Positions 8,433 through 19,560 of a DNA stretch of 51,530 nt are shown piece after piece. Source of the DNA: Acidobacteria bacterium Ga0077553. GTDB lineage: Bacteria > Acidobacteriota > Terriglobia > Bryobacterales > Bryobacteraceae. Both the position numbers and the translations under genes were made by a program. The stretch's first letter is position 1; the number at the start of each line of letters is the position of its first letter. The notes under the pieces were generated by a model. It was not told the DNA's origin. It was given only the letters and a program-made list of their open reading frames with translations, and ran no database searches. The stretch lies in contig LNFE01000239.1 of the NCBI GenBank assembly GCA_001464575.1, forward strand, positions 1 to 51,530, read 5' to 3'.

Positions 8433-9518
8433 CGTCCGGTAGAGGTTGTGGATGAACCCGGCGTTGTCGTGCTGCACGTAGTGCATTGGGCAGCCCATCC
8501 GCGAAAAGCTCTTGCAGAAACGCAGATAGTAGGCCGGGTTCGTCTTCGGCGGCTCGCCCTGCGTCCAGTCCCAGCCACCACCGTCCTGCAGGTCCACCAC
8601 GTAGATCTCGTGGTCCGCCACAATCTGCCGCCCCGATCCCAACCGCAGGTTGTTCACGTTGCTGAGCGTCTTTTCAAACACCTGCGGGGCCATGATCGCC
8701 GACCCGACGGAGAGCACGACGCCCCCGTCCAGACCCTCCACGGTATCGCCGAGCAGGCGGAAGTCGATTCCCGCCGCGCGCCCAATCACGGCTCCATTAA
8801 ACAGTGGATGGTTGGCAATGATGTCGTAGCCGATCCCGGGATGCACCGTGGCGGGCACCCCACGCCGGAACGCGTGGCAGAGAATGGAAGCTTGCTTCCA
8901 GCGGTGCTCCACTGCATGGCGCCCCCCGGGAAGCCCGTCCGCCAATAGGTCCGCGCGCGCAGCGGTCAACGGGTGCCGGGGTTCCTCGCGAATCAGCCGC
9001 TCCAGTTCGGCGGCCTCGGGCAGCGTCACCCCGTCTTCGGCAATCAGCCGCCCGAGCGAAACGCCATATCCTTCGCCTCGCAACGCGCCCGCCATCATGG
9101 CGACATGCAGGTTCCGGCCGGTCTCGTCCCAGGAGCCGAAGGTCCCCGTCGCGACGTTCTCTTCCACGCTCTCCGTCGACCGACCCAACCAAGCATACTC
9201 CCAATCGTGGATCGTACCGGCGCCATTCGTGGCGACGTGCGTAATCCAGCCGCGCTCCATCATCCGGTCCAGAATCAGCGCTGCGCCGTTGCGCAGCAGA
9301 TGGGCTCCGTAGAAAAGGACAACGGCCGATCCGCGTTCCCGCGCCGCCAGGATCTTTGCCGCGCACTCGCCGACCGCCGCCGGACCCGGCTTGGGCTCAC
9401 TCGCCGGATCGATCAGAATATCTTCCACCCGGGTCAAACTCTTTCGCTCGCTCAGCGGGAACACCCGCAGTTTCAACCAGTCTTGAGGCATCAACCCTTC
9501 ATGATACGCTGGCGCCAT
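8412..9518 (-). CDS. Deoxyhypusine synthase-like protein of unknown function
   Basis: A 368-residue soluble protein with no certain family. Stretches such as VLFYGAHLLRNGAALILDR, ITHVATNGAGTIHDWEYA and HPGIGYDIIANHP recall the NAD-binding layout of deoxyhypusine synthase: a surface helix after a GAH/GYT motif, a TTAG-like motif, then an aspartate-rich loop. The eukaryotic and archaeal active-site lysine motif was not found. Bacteria lack the eIF5A substrate, and bacterial homologues are known or presumed to make other aminobutyl transfers such as homospermidine; this is inference. A GGAGG lies 6 nt before the ATG at 9518. The alternative start at 9491 (MPQDWLKL) would shorten it by 9 residues. 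The chosen ATG shares bases with the start of the divergent hydrolase, and the 3' end overlaps hldD by 21 nt. Confidence 0.65.
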   Translation of the reverse strand: MAPAYHEGLMPQDWLKLRVFPLSERKSLTRVEDILIDPASEPKPGPAAVGECAAKILAARERGSAVVLFYGAHLLRNGAALILDRMMERGWITHVATNGAGTIHDWEYAWLGRSTESVEENVATGTFGSWDETGRNLHVAMMAGALRGEGYGVSLGRLIAEDGVTLPEAAELERLIREEPRHPLTAARADLLADGLPGGRHAVEHRWKQASILCHAFRRGVPATVHPGIGYDIIANHPLFNGAVIGRAAGIDFRLLGDTVEGLDGGVVLSVGSAIMAPQVFEKTLSNVNNLRLGSGRQIVADHEIYVVDLQDGGGWDWTQGEPPKTNPAYYLRFCKSFSRMGCPMHYVQHDNAGFIHNLYRTLERLVA

Positions 9519-10590
9519 GCGAAGCCTCCTTCCGGCGGTTCTTCTCCCCGCGGTGCTCCTCGGCCAGGACGCCGCGATCCAAGCCGCCATGCAGAAGATG
9601 ATCGACTCCCAGGAGATCCCCGGCGCGGTAACCGCGATCGCCACCCGCTCCGGCGTCACCCACCTGGCCGCCACCGGCGCCGTCAAGAAAGACTCGCTCT
9701 TCTGGATCGCTTCGATGACCAAGCCCGTCGCCGGCACCGCCATCCTGATGCTTCAGGAAGAGGGCAAACTCTCGGTGGATGACCCGGTCGCCAAACACAT
9801 CCCCGCCTTTTCGAAGTATCCGGCGATCACGCTGCAGCATCTGCTGACCCACTCCTCCGGCCTCGCCGAGGCGACCCCGGCCGAATGGGCCGCGGCGAAG
9901 GAGCTCGGCGACCTGATCCCGGCCTATCTCGCGAAGCCGCTACAGTTCGCCCCCGGCAGCCAATGGAAGTACTGCCAGTCCGGCATCAATACCCTGGGCC
10001 ATATCGTCGAAGTCGCCTCCGGCCTGCCGTTCGAAAAGTTTCTTGACCAGCGCCTCTTCCGGCCTCTCGGCATGAAGGATACGACGTTCTTCCCCACGGC
10101 CAAGCAGAAAGCCCGGCTCGTCCAGCCCGTGCGCCAGGATAAAGAGACTGGCAAGCTGGTTCCCGCCGAACTGCCCGCTGGGTTCGACCCCGAACCCTTT
10201 CCGGCCGCTAATGGTGGCCTGTTCTCCACCGCCGCTGACTACCTGCGGTTCCAGCGGATGATCCTCAACGAGGGCACCCTGGACGGCAAACGCTATCTGA
10301 AGTCCGAGTCCGTTAAGCAAATGACCAGCCTGCAGTCCGGCGACCTGAAGACCGGCTTCACCCCCGGCCACGGCTGGGGCTTGGCCTGGTGCGTCGTCCG
10401 CGAGCCGCAGGGGGTCACCAAACTGCTTAGCCCCGGCTCGCACGGCCACGGCGGCGCCTACGGCACCCAGGCTTGGATCGACCCACAGAAGGGCGTCGCT
10501 TTGCTCCTGTTAGTCCAGCGTGCCGGCTTCGCCAATTCCGACGACTCGCCCGTCCGGCACGCTTTCCAGGAAGCAGCGCTTAGTCAGTAA
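9517..10590 (+). CDS. Serine hydrolase, beta-lactamase class C/EstB family
   Basis: A 357-residue protein with a short hydrophobic leader (1-16), so probably periplasmic. The SxxK catalytic motif is SMTK (66-69). The tyrosine motif is Y152-C-Q rather than the common Y-S-N, and the C-terminal GHGGAYGTQ occupies the place of KTG or HGG. Family landmarks LLTHSSGL (110-117) and LFRPLGMKDTTF are present. Such proteins act as D-Ala-D-Ala carboxypeptidases, esterases or beta-lactamases; the sequence does not decide which, and the changed tyrosine motif argues against assuming beta-lactam resistance. There is no Shine-Dalgarno; TGATAC lies 9 nt upstream. The 3' end overlaps the convergent cytochrome b gene by 11 nt. 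Confidence 0.88.
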   Translation: MRSLLPAVLLPAVLLGQDAAIQAAMQKMIDSQEIPGAVTAIATRSGVTHLAATGAVKKDSLFWIASMTKPVAGTAILMLQEEGKLSVDDPVAKHIPAFSKYPAITLQHLLTHSSGLAEATPAEWAAAKELGDLIPAYLAKPLQFAPGSQWKYCQSGINTLGHIVEVASGLPFEKFLDQRLFRPLGMKDTTFFPTAKQKARLVQPVRQDKETGKLVPAELPAGFDPEPFPAANGGLFSTAADYLRFQRMILNEGTLDGKRYLKSESVKQMTSLQSGDLKTGFTPGHGWGLAWCVVREPQGVTKLLSPGSHGHGGAYGTQAWIDPQKGVALLLLVQRAGFANSDDSPVRHAFQEAALSQ

Positions 10591-12157
10591 GCGACATCAT
10601 GTAGTCGAGCATCGCGGTCATGTCAGCCGGCGAGAATTTGTACGCCGGCATGATTGTACCGGGCGACTTGCTTTCCGGATCGATGAAGTGCTCTTCCATC
10701 CACTTGCGGTCCCACCGTTTCGCGACGCCATTCAGGCCGGGTCCGGACTTCATTCCAGCTCCGTTGATCTGGTGGCAAGCGCCGCAGTTGTTCTGCTGAT
10801 ACACCACCGCCCCGGCGACCAAAGTCTGCGGCGTCTGGTGCAGGCTTTCCACGTTCTCGTCGTCCAGCTTCGGCAGGAAGGTCGCGAGCCGCCGCCATTG
10901 CAGATCCTTCACGCTCTTGCCCGCTTCGGCACTGGCATCCTTGAAATGCTTCACGAGCCAATCCCGGTCGCGCAGCACGGCGATATCGGCCAGGTTCGGC
11001 CCAGGCCGAGAGTCGCCCGGTGAGGAGGAGTGGCACTTCCAGCATTCCGCCTGCCGGAAGGTGCCAATCGCCGCCATCTCTTCCGCCGTGAATCCCTTCC
11101 AGGGATCTCGATGCGGGGTGGTCGATAGCGCCGCGGCCGTCAGCGCGCCCCAGCCGATGAGAGACAACACCAGCACCCCGATAGCCCCCGTCCGCTGCCG
11201 CAGCGCGATCGCCTTGCCCCGGTCGATGAACGGCGTCAGGAACAGCAGCACTACGGCTATTCCCGGCAGAATCATGCTGCCGACGATCTCGAGGGGTCCT
11301 TCGAAATACTTGAGAACCTGGAACAGGAACAGGAAATACCATTCCGGCCGGGGAATGTAGGAGACGTCGTTCGGGTCCGCCAGTTTTCCCAGTGGCACGC
11401 GCACGGCCACCGCCAATACAAACAGTAGCGCGAACATGGCAAAGATGGCGACCGTGTCCTTAAAGACCTGCCGGGGATAAAACTTGATGGGCGGCGCGGT
11501 CTCCACCGGAGCCGGCGCGACGCCGTGGCGGCGAACGAGATAGACGTGTAGGAAGATCAGGAGCGCCGTCACCGCGGGGAGAATCAGCACGTGCGCGGCG
11601 TAGAAGCGCGCGAACGTCACCGAGCCGATCTGGCCGTCTTCGCTGCCCAGCAGCGTCAGAATGTACGGACCCATGCCGGGCGCTTTCGCCGCAATCTGGG
11701 TGGTCACGACGGTTCCCCAATAGGCCCGGTTGTCCCAAGGCAGCAGGTAGCCCGTCAGCCCGAAGCCGAGCGTCAACAGAAGCAGCACCACGCCCAGCAT
11801 CCAGGTCGCTTCGCGCGGCTTTTTGTAGGCTCCCCAGAGGAACACCTGCACCATATGAAGCACAACGATGCAGATCATCATGCTCGCGCCCCAATGGTGC
11901 AGCCCGCGCATCAGGCGTCCCGCCGTCAGCTCGGTCAGGATGTACCGCAGGCTGCTGTGCGCCTCGGCGGTGGTGGGCGCATAGTTGAGCGCCATCATGA
12001 TCCCGGTGAACACCTGGACCAGGAACATGAACAACGCCATGCTCCCAAACACTTGGTGCCAGCCACTGGACGCTGGAATATCTTCGTTTAAGAAGTGACC
12101 GATGCCGGATTCCAGGCCGGTGCGATCCTCCACCCAAGCACGGACTTTGTTTAGCAT
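10580..12157 (-). CDS. Cytochrome b fused to a dihaem cytochrome c domain (bc complex)
   Basis: The 525-residue quinol-oxidising subunit of a Rieske/cytochrome b complex. The N-terminal part is a full cytochrome b with haem-b histidines in GLHHWGASMM, VLHMVQVF, FYAAHVL and FLHVYLVRRHG, and with RPEWYFLFLFQVLKYF, the PEWY motif of the quinol site. The last 170 residues or so lie after the final helices and add two c-type haem sites, CWKCH and CGACH, with typical mono-haem c domain features (GPGLNGVAKRW, GTIMPAYK). This fusion would replace a separate cytochrome c1; none is encoded nearby. It follows the Rieske gene by 2 nt, so the two form one operon. Confidence 0.93.
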   Translation of the reverse strand: MLNKVRAWVEDRTGLESGIGHFLNEDIPASSGWHQVFGSMALFMFLVQVFTGIMMALNYAPTTAEAHSSLRYILTELTAGRLMRGLHHWGASMMICIVVLHMVQVFLWGAYKKPREATWMLGVVLLLLTLGFGLTGYLLPWDNRAYWGTVVTTQIAAKAPGMGPYILTLLGSEDGQIGSVTFARFYAAHVLILPAVTALLIFLHVYLVRRHGVAPAPVETAPPIKFYPRQVFKDTVAIFAMFALLFVLAVAVRVPLGKLADPNDVSYIPRPEWYFLFLFQVLKYFEGPLEIVGSMILPGIAVVLLFLTPFIDRGKAIALRQRTGAIGVLVLSLIGWGALTAAALSTTPHRDPWKGFTAEEMAAIGTFRQAECWKCHSSSPGDSRPGPNLADIAVLRDRDWLVKHFKDASAEAGKSVKDLQWRRLATFLPKLDDENVESLHQTPQTLVAGAVVYQQNNCGACHQINGAGMKSGPGLNGVAKRWDRKWMEEHFIDPESKSPGTIMPAYKFSPADMTAMLDYMMSLTD

Positions 12158-12159
12158 GG

Positions 12160-12657
12160 CTATGCCTTATCGGCCTGGCGAATCTCGCCCAGAAGTATCG
12201 TAGTGCCGTCCATCTTCACCGCAAATCGGTCCAGCGCCCGCGGCGCCGGTCCGGCTAGCACTTTTCCGTCCGTGCCGAAGCTGGACGTATGGCAAGGGCA
12301 GGCGAAGGTTTTGGCCGAACCGTCCCAGCTCACCGCGCAGCCCAAATGGGTGCAAACCGGAGAGAACGCCACGACCTCCTTTTCGCTGGTCTTCACCATC
12401 CAGGCGCTGGCTTTTTCCTTCACCGTCTTCCAGCCGTCCCGGCGTACCCGTTCGAAAACGATCTGCTCGGGTACGTTCTGTTCCAGTTTGGCGAGATCTC
12501 CCGCCGGAACCCAATCCGCCGGACGTTTCGCTTTCGATCCGCCCAGCAAATACCCGGCGGAAGGCAGCGCCAAGGCTGCCGTGATCAGGCCCATCAGGCC
12601 GTTTATGGAGGCGATGAGAAAGCCGCGTCGCGGCTCCTCTGGTGAAGGCGGCTTCAT
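12160..12657 (-). CDS. Rieske iron-sulfur protein of the bc complex
   Basis: A 165-residue protein that passes electrons from quinol to the cytochrome c domain. The [2Fe-2S] ligands are in CTHLGC (102-107) and CPCHTSSFG (120-128). The N-terminus has RRGFLIASINGLMG followed by one hydrophobic anchor (about 12-38), consistent with Tat-dependent insertion of the folded cluster domain. It lies 2 nt before the cytochrome b-c fusion. The gap of 45 nt to the upstream sulfatase leaves room for little more than a ribosome binding site, so a promoter may lie inside the sulfatase gene. Confidence 0.94.
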   Translation of the reverse strand: MKPPSPEEPRRGFLIASINGLMGLITAALALPSAGYLLGGSKAKRPADWVPAGDLAKLEQNVPEQIVFERVRRDGWKTVKEKASAWMVKTSEKEVVAFSPVCTHLGCAVSWDGSAKTFACPCHTSSFGTDGKVLAGPAPRALDRFAVKMDGTTILLGEIRQADKA

Positions 12658-12702
12658 ATGTCTAGAGTATAAATCGGATTACTTTGACCGGATTCGATTT
12701 TT

Positions 12703-14027
12703 TCAGGAAGGAAGAAGAGTTTTCAAGTGGGTCCGAATCCGCGGTTCCGCTTCCCACCGATTTAGATTCTCTAATGGATCTGTTTGGAGGTCAAACAATT
12801 GGGGCGCTTTTTCAAAGCCTTCAATTAGCTTGTAGCGACCGTCCCAAACTAAGCGCCATTCCGCCAGACCAGCCACCAGGTGCCGCCGGTGCGTCCGCGT
12901 CTTCCCGGCCAGCAGCGGGCGTAGCGTCCGGCTGTCCATCGCCGTTGGCACGGGCAGTCCGGCACAATCGAGGAAAGTCGCCGCCAGGTCCATCAGGGTG
13001 ACCAGCGCCCGGCTCGTGCCCCGCGCTTTCACGCCCGGCCCGGCGACCACCAGCGGCACGCCAAGGGAGGCTTGATAGGGCACATGTTTACCCCAGCGGT
13101 TATGGTCCCCTAACATCTCGCCGTGGTCGGACGAAAACACGACCAGCGTGTTGTCCAGTTCGCCCCGCGCCGCGACGGCGGCCAGAATTTCTCCTATCCC
13201 CCGATCGATGTTCTCGCACATGGCCGAATAGTTCTGCCGCACCGCGACATGGTGCTCGGGCGAGTCCTGCGTGTTCCGGTTTGGCTGCGGGTAGGCGCGG
13301 TCGCGCGCTGTTCTTTCCATGGCGGCAGTGATATCGAGAGGGTCGTGCGGACCCGTGAAGTTGACGGTGAGATGCCACGGTTGGTTACGCGGCGCCCGGC
13401 CGAGCAGCGTTAAGGCATTGCGCGTGATGAAATTGTCACAGTACAGATCGTCCGGCAGAGGTGTCGGGTACGTTCCCTCGTGCGCCTTGCGTGCGCGCAT
13501 GTCTTTGACGTGGACCTCCGCCATGCCCCGGTCGTGAAGCAGCTTCATGTAGGGATCTTTCGGCGCCGGCAACCCGCTGCGTACGGCGTCCATTTTCCCG
13601 GCGTTGTCGATCCCATCGGAGAAGCCCCACTCCCGCAACAGCCTTTGCCCGTCGAGGCCCCAGTCGAGGGTCTTCTTGTGCAGGTCCAGCTTCCCGCAGC
13701 CCATCACGTGGTAGCCCGCGTCCCGCAAGAGCTGATAGTACGTTTGCTGCGTCAGCGGATAGTCGAACTGGTTCGAGGGAACGCCGCACCGCACGTACTC
13801 CTTCCCCGCGGCCAAACAAGCGCGCGCGGGCGCGCACAGCGGCGACGGCGTAATGGCGTTCACAAATCGGACGCCCCGCGCCATCAACCGTTCGACGTTG
13901 GGCAGCCGGACCGGAATCCCCGGTTGCCCCGGCATCCAATCCGGGCGCCATTGATCCGGCAGGAGGAGCAGGATATTGGGCCGCCGCGGCCCGGGCGCCG
14001 CCATGCCCGCCAGCAGGCTCCGGCGCG

Positions 14028-14043
<16 letters not shown>
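12703..14043 (-). CDS. Sulfatase, formylglycine type
   Basis: A 446-residue alkaline-phosphatase-superfamily hydrolase for sulfate esters. The modified cysteine motif is C70-A-P-A-R74, which fits CxPxR. N-terminal metal ligands are in PNILLLLPDQ (Asp30-Gln31, where most sulfatases have DD), and the C-terminal pair is in FSSDHGEMLGDH. The N-terminus LTRRSLLAGMAA looks like a short Tat or lipoprotein-like leader. The ATG lies inside the 3' end of glnD (16-nt overlap), so it is probably translated from the amtB-glnB-glnD transcript. The substrate is unknown. Activity would need a formylglycine-generating enzyme, which is not encoded here. Confidence 0.9.
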
Positions 14044-16930
<2,887 letters not shown>

Positions 16931-16943
<13 letters not shown>

Positions 16944-18166
16944 CGATCCCTCACCACCTGGCCGCTGTTTCCATCCACCATACCGGTGTTGATCGCGTTG
17001 CCCGCCGCATCTTTGAGGGCGTTCACTTCCTTCGTCGCGAAAACGCCCGTCAGGATGGCGCCGAGCGTGCCGCCCACGCCATGAACGCCGAAGGCGTCGA
17101 GCGAGTCGTCATAGCCCAACATGTTCTTCACCTTCACCACCGCAAAGTAGCAGACAATGCCGGCCGCAAAGCCGATGATCAGCGCCGGAACCGGCTTCAC
17201 AAAACCGGAGGCCGGGGTGATTGCCACCAAGCCCGCCACGGCGCCGGAGATGCCGCCCAGGATGCTCGGCTTGCCGTGCTGGAACCATTCCGCCAGAATC
17301 CAGCCCAACGCCGCCGCCGCTGCGCCGAAGTGCGTCGCCACGAAGGCGCTGGCCGCCAGGCCGTTCGCCGCCAAGGCCGAACCGGCGTTGAAACCGAACC
17401 AGCCAAACCACAACAAGCAGGCGCCGATGAAGCTGAGCACCAGGCTGTGCGGCCGGATCGGTTCATTGGGGTAGCCCAAACGCTTACCAATCACAATCGC
17501 GCAAACCAAGGCCGAGACGCCGGAGGTGATGTGCACCACGGTGCCGCCCGCGAAGTCGAGGGTCGGAATCGAACCACCGAGGAACGCGTTCAACATGCCG
17601 CCCTTGCCCCACACCATGTGCGCCATGGGATAGTAGATCAGCAGGCTCCAGAGGATGGTAAATAGCAGCATCGCGCTGAACTTCATCCGCTCCGCGAACG
17701 CGCCGGTAATCAGCGCCGGGGTGATAATCGCGAACATCATCTGAAACGCCATCCAGGTCAAATGGGGGATGGTCGCGGCGTAGTCGGTGTTCGGTTCCAT
17801 TCCAACGCCATTCAACATCGCAAACCGCATGTCGCCAATAAAGGAATTGCCATCGCCGAACGACAAGGAATAGCCGAACAGCGCCCACATCACAGTGGCC
17901 ACCGCCATCATGATGAAGCTCTGCATCATCGTTCCGAGGACGTTTTTCTTGCGAACCAGGCCACCGTAGAAAAGGGCCAGGCCCGGACCGGTCATCAGAA
18001 GAACAAGGGCGCAGCTAGCGAGCATCCATGCGTTATCTCCGGCGGATTGCGCGGCTGCGATCTTGGGCACAAGTTCTTCCGTCGTCGGTGCGGCGGGAGG
18101 AGCCTGGGCTAGCAGCGATAACGCCCCTAGCGCGGCAAGCGAACTTGCGGTGAGAAATTTTTTCAT
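16931..18166 (-). CDS. amtB: Ammonium transporter, C-terminus lost by frameshift
   Basis: A 411-residue Amt/Rh channel. The start at 18166 is chosen over longer options because GAGGTG lies 5 nt upstream and a cleavable leader follows (ending near LLAQAPPA). Core features are intact: NAWMLASCALVLLMTGPGLALFYGG, the pore phenylalanine region MAFQMMFAIITPALITGAFAER, and the second pore histidine region DAFGVHGVGGTLGA. The frame then reads DGNSGQVV, changes to RDRLSS and stops. The expected last transmembrane helix and cytoplasmic tail are found out of frame just downstream. About 15-18 codons seem to be missing at 16944-16951. If real, the product lacks part of helix 11 and the PII-binding tail, so function and regulation are doubtful. 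Confidence 0.88.
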
Positions 18167-18391
18167 GAAACACCTCGATTGGAGTGGTGAGTGTGAGGAA
18201 GTCGTGCGGACAGGGCAGACTTGCGACAGTGCATCGCTTGTCATGATGCTACGCCCGTATCTCGATGGGAAATTGAACATTGCTATGCATACGATTGAAA
18301 TAATCTATTGGCCCTCCAGCTAAGCGTTTCGTTATCCTCCTCAGGAACCTCGTCGTTCCCACTCACCCTCTTACAAACTGGAGAACTCTCA

Positions 18392-19504
18392 ATGAAGATT
18401 CCGACGAATCTCACCCTCGTCGTGTTGTCTTTTGCGGGGACCGGCATTTTTGCGCAGACCACCGCGCCTGCGCCCGACCCTGCCCCGGCCGCGGCGGCCC
18501 CCTGGACCGTCGGCTCGATCAAGATCAGCGGGTTGATCGATGGCTACTACAGCAAGAATTTCGGCAATCCCGCTTCCGGCAACAATGTGCTGCGAAACTT
18601 CGACGTCAAGGCCAACTCCATGACGTTGAACATGACCAAACTGACCTTCGAACACGACGCTGATCCGGTCGGTTTTAAAATTGACGTGGGCTTCGGCCGC
18701 GCCTGGGAGATCTTCCACGCCACTGATCCGGCCGGCACCGACATCGTCCGCTACATTCCGCAGGCTTATGTCAGCCTCAAACCCAAGAACGCGGGCGGCC
18801 TGCAGATCGACTTCGGCAAGTTCTACACCTCCGCCGGAGCCGAGCTCACCGAAACGCATCTTTCCGGTAACTACTCCCGTGGTTATTTGTACGCCAACGG
18901 ACCGTACTATCACACCGGCCTTCGCGTCACCAAGCCGCTCACCAAGTCCTTCTCCGCCGGCTTCCAACTGGTCAACGGCTGGAATAACGTCGAGGACAAC
19001 AATAGCGGCAAAACCCTGGGCTTTACCACCGCCTGGACGGGCTCCAAAGTCTCCTGGTTCAATAACTACTACACCGGACCGGAAAAGACCGGCACCAACA
19101 AGGGGTTCCGCAACTTCTATGACACGGTCGTCAACATCAACCCGAACGACAAGACCGCGATGTACATCAACTTCGACTACGGCGCCGACCGGCGCTTGAG
19201 CGGCGGCAGCGACACCTGGGTCGCCATCGGCATCGCCTCGAAGTTCCAAGTCTCGAAGACCGTCGCCATCACCCCCCGTTACGAGCACTACAATGATCGC
19301 GACGGCTTCATCACGGGTAAGGCGCAGAAGTTGAACACCTTCACGATGACCGGCGAATACAAGTGGGCCCAAGGCCTGCTCAGCCGTCTCGAATACCGGA
19401 AAGACTGGTCCAACCAGCCGTATTTCGACCGCGGTAACGAGAACGGCAGCGCCAAGTCGCAGTCCACCCTGCTTATCGGTTTCGTCGCCTACTTCGGCAT
19501 GTAG
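18392..19504 (+). CDS. Outer-membrane beta-barrel porin, BBP2/OmpL-like
   Basis: A 370-residue protein with a signal peptide (1-22, cleaved after GIFAQ) and an Ala/Pro-rich stretch, then alternating strands of a barrel starting at IKISGLIDGYYSKNF. Landmarks such as FKIDVGFGRAWEIFHA, YVSLKP, LQIDFGKFYTSAGAE, GLRVTKPLTKSFSAGFQLVNGWN and the terminal aromatic strand ending in YFGM fit the putative beta-barrel porin-2 family. GGAG lies 8 nt before the ATG chosen. It is divergent from amtB across 225 nt that may hold both promoters; a possible -35/-10 pair (TTGAAC at 18273, TGAAAT at 18296) is weak. The position suggests a role in nutrient, perhaps ammonium, entry, but this is inference. Confidence 0.85.
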   Translation: MKIPTNLTLVVLSFAGTGIFAQTTAPAPDPAPAAAAPWTVGSIKISGLIDGYYSKNFGNPASGNNVLRNFDVKANSMTLNMTKLTFEHDADPVGFKIDVGFGRAWEIFHATDPAGTDIVRYIPQAYVSLKPKNAGGLQIDFGKFYTSAGAELTETHLSGNYSRGYLYANGPYYHTGLRVTKPLTKSFSAGFQLVNGWNNVEDNNSGKTLGFTTAWTGSKVSWFNNYYTGPEKTGTNKGFRNFYDTVVNINPNDKTAMYINFDYGADRRLSGGSDTWVAIGIASKFQVSKTVAITPRYEHYNDRDGFITGKAQKLNTFTMTGEYKWAQGLLSRLEYRKDWSNQPYFDRGNENGSAKSQSTLLIGFVAYFGM

Positions 19505-19515
19505 AACCATCCCGT

Positions 19516-19560
19516 GGGGACTCTGCGACGGCGATAGAATAAAGCCTTCGAGGAGTCCCC
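19516..19560 (+). promoter_or_regulatory. Inverted repeat covering the ribosome binding site
   Basis: GGGGACTC (19516-19523) pairs perfectly with GAGTCCCC (19553-19560), the last base of which abuts the ATG of the sugar dehydrogenase gene. The right arm overlaps the AGGAG Shine-Dalgarno. The 29-nt loop contains TAGAAT (19535-19540), a good -10 candidate. If transcription starts from that -10, the left arm would not be in the mRNA, and the repeat would only form in readthrough transcripts from the upstream porin gene. Confidence 0.35.

Noticed and set aside
18167..18391. Sigma-54 promoter upstream of amtB
   Set aside because: No GG/GC pair with the -24/-12 spacing was found on the minus strand; nitrogen control cannot be shown from the sequence.
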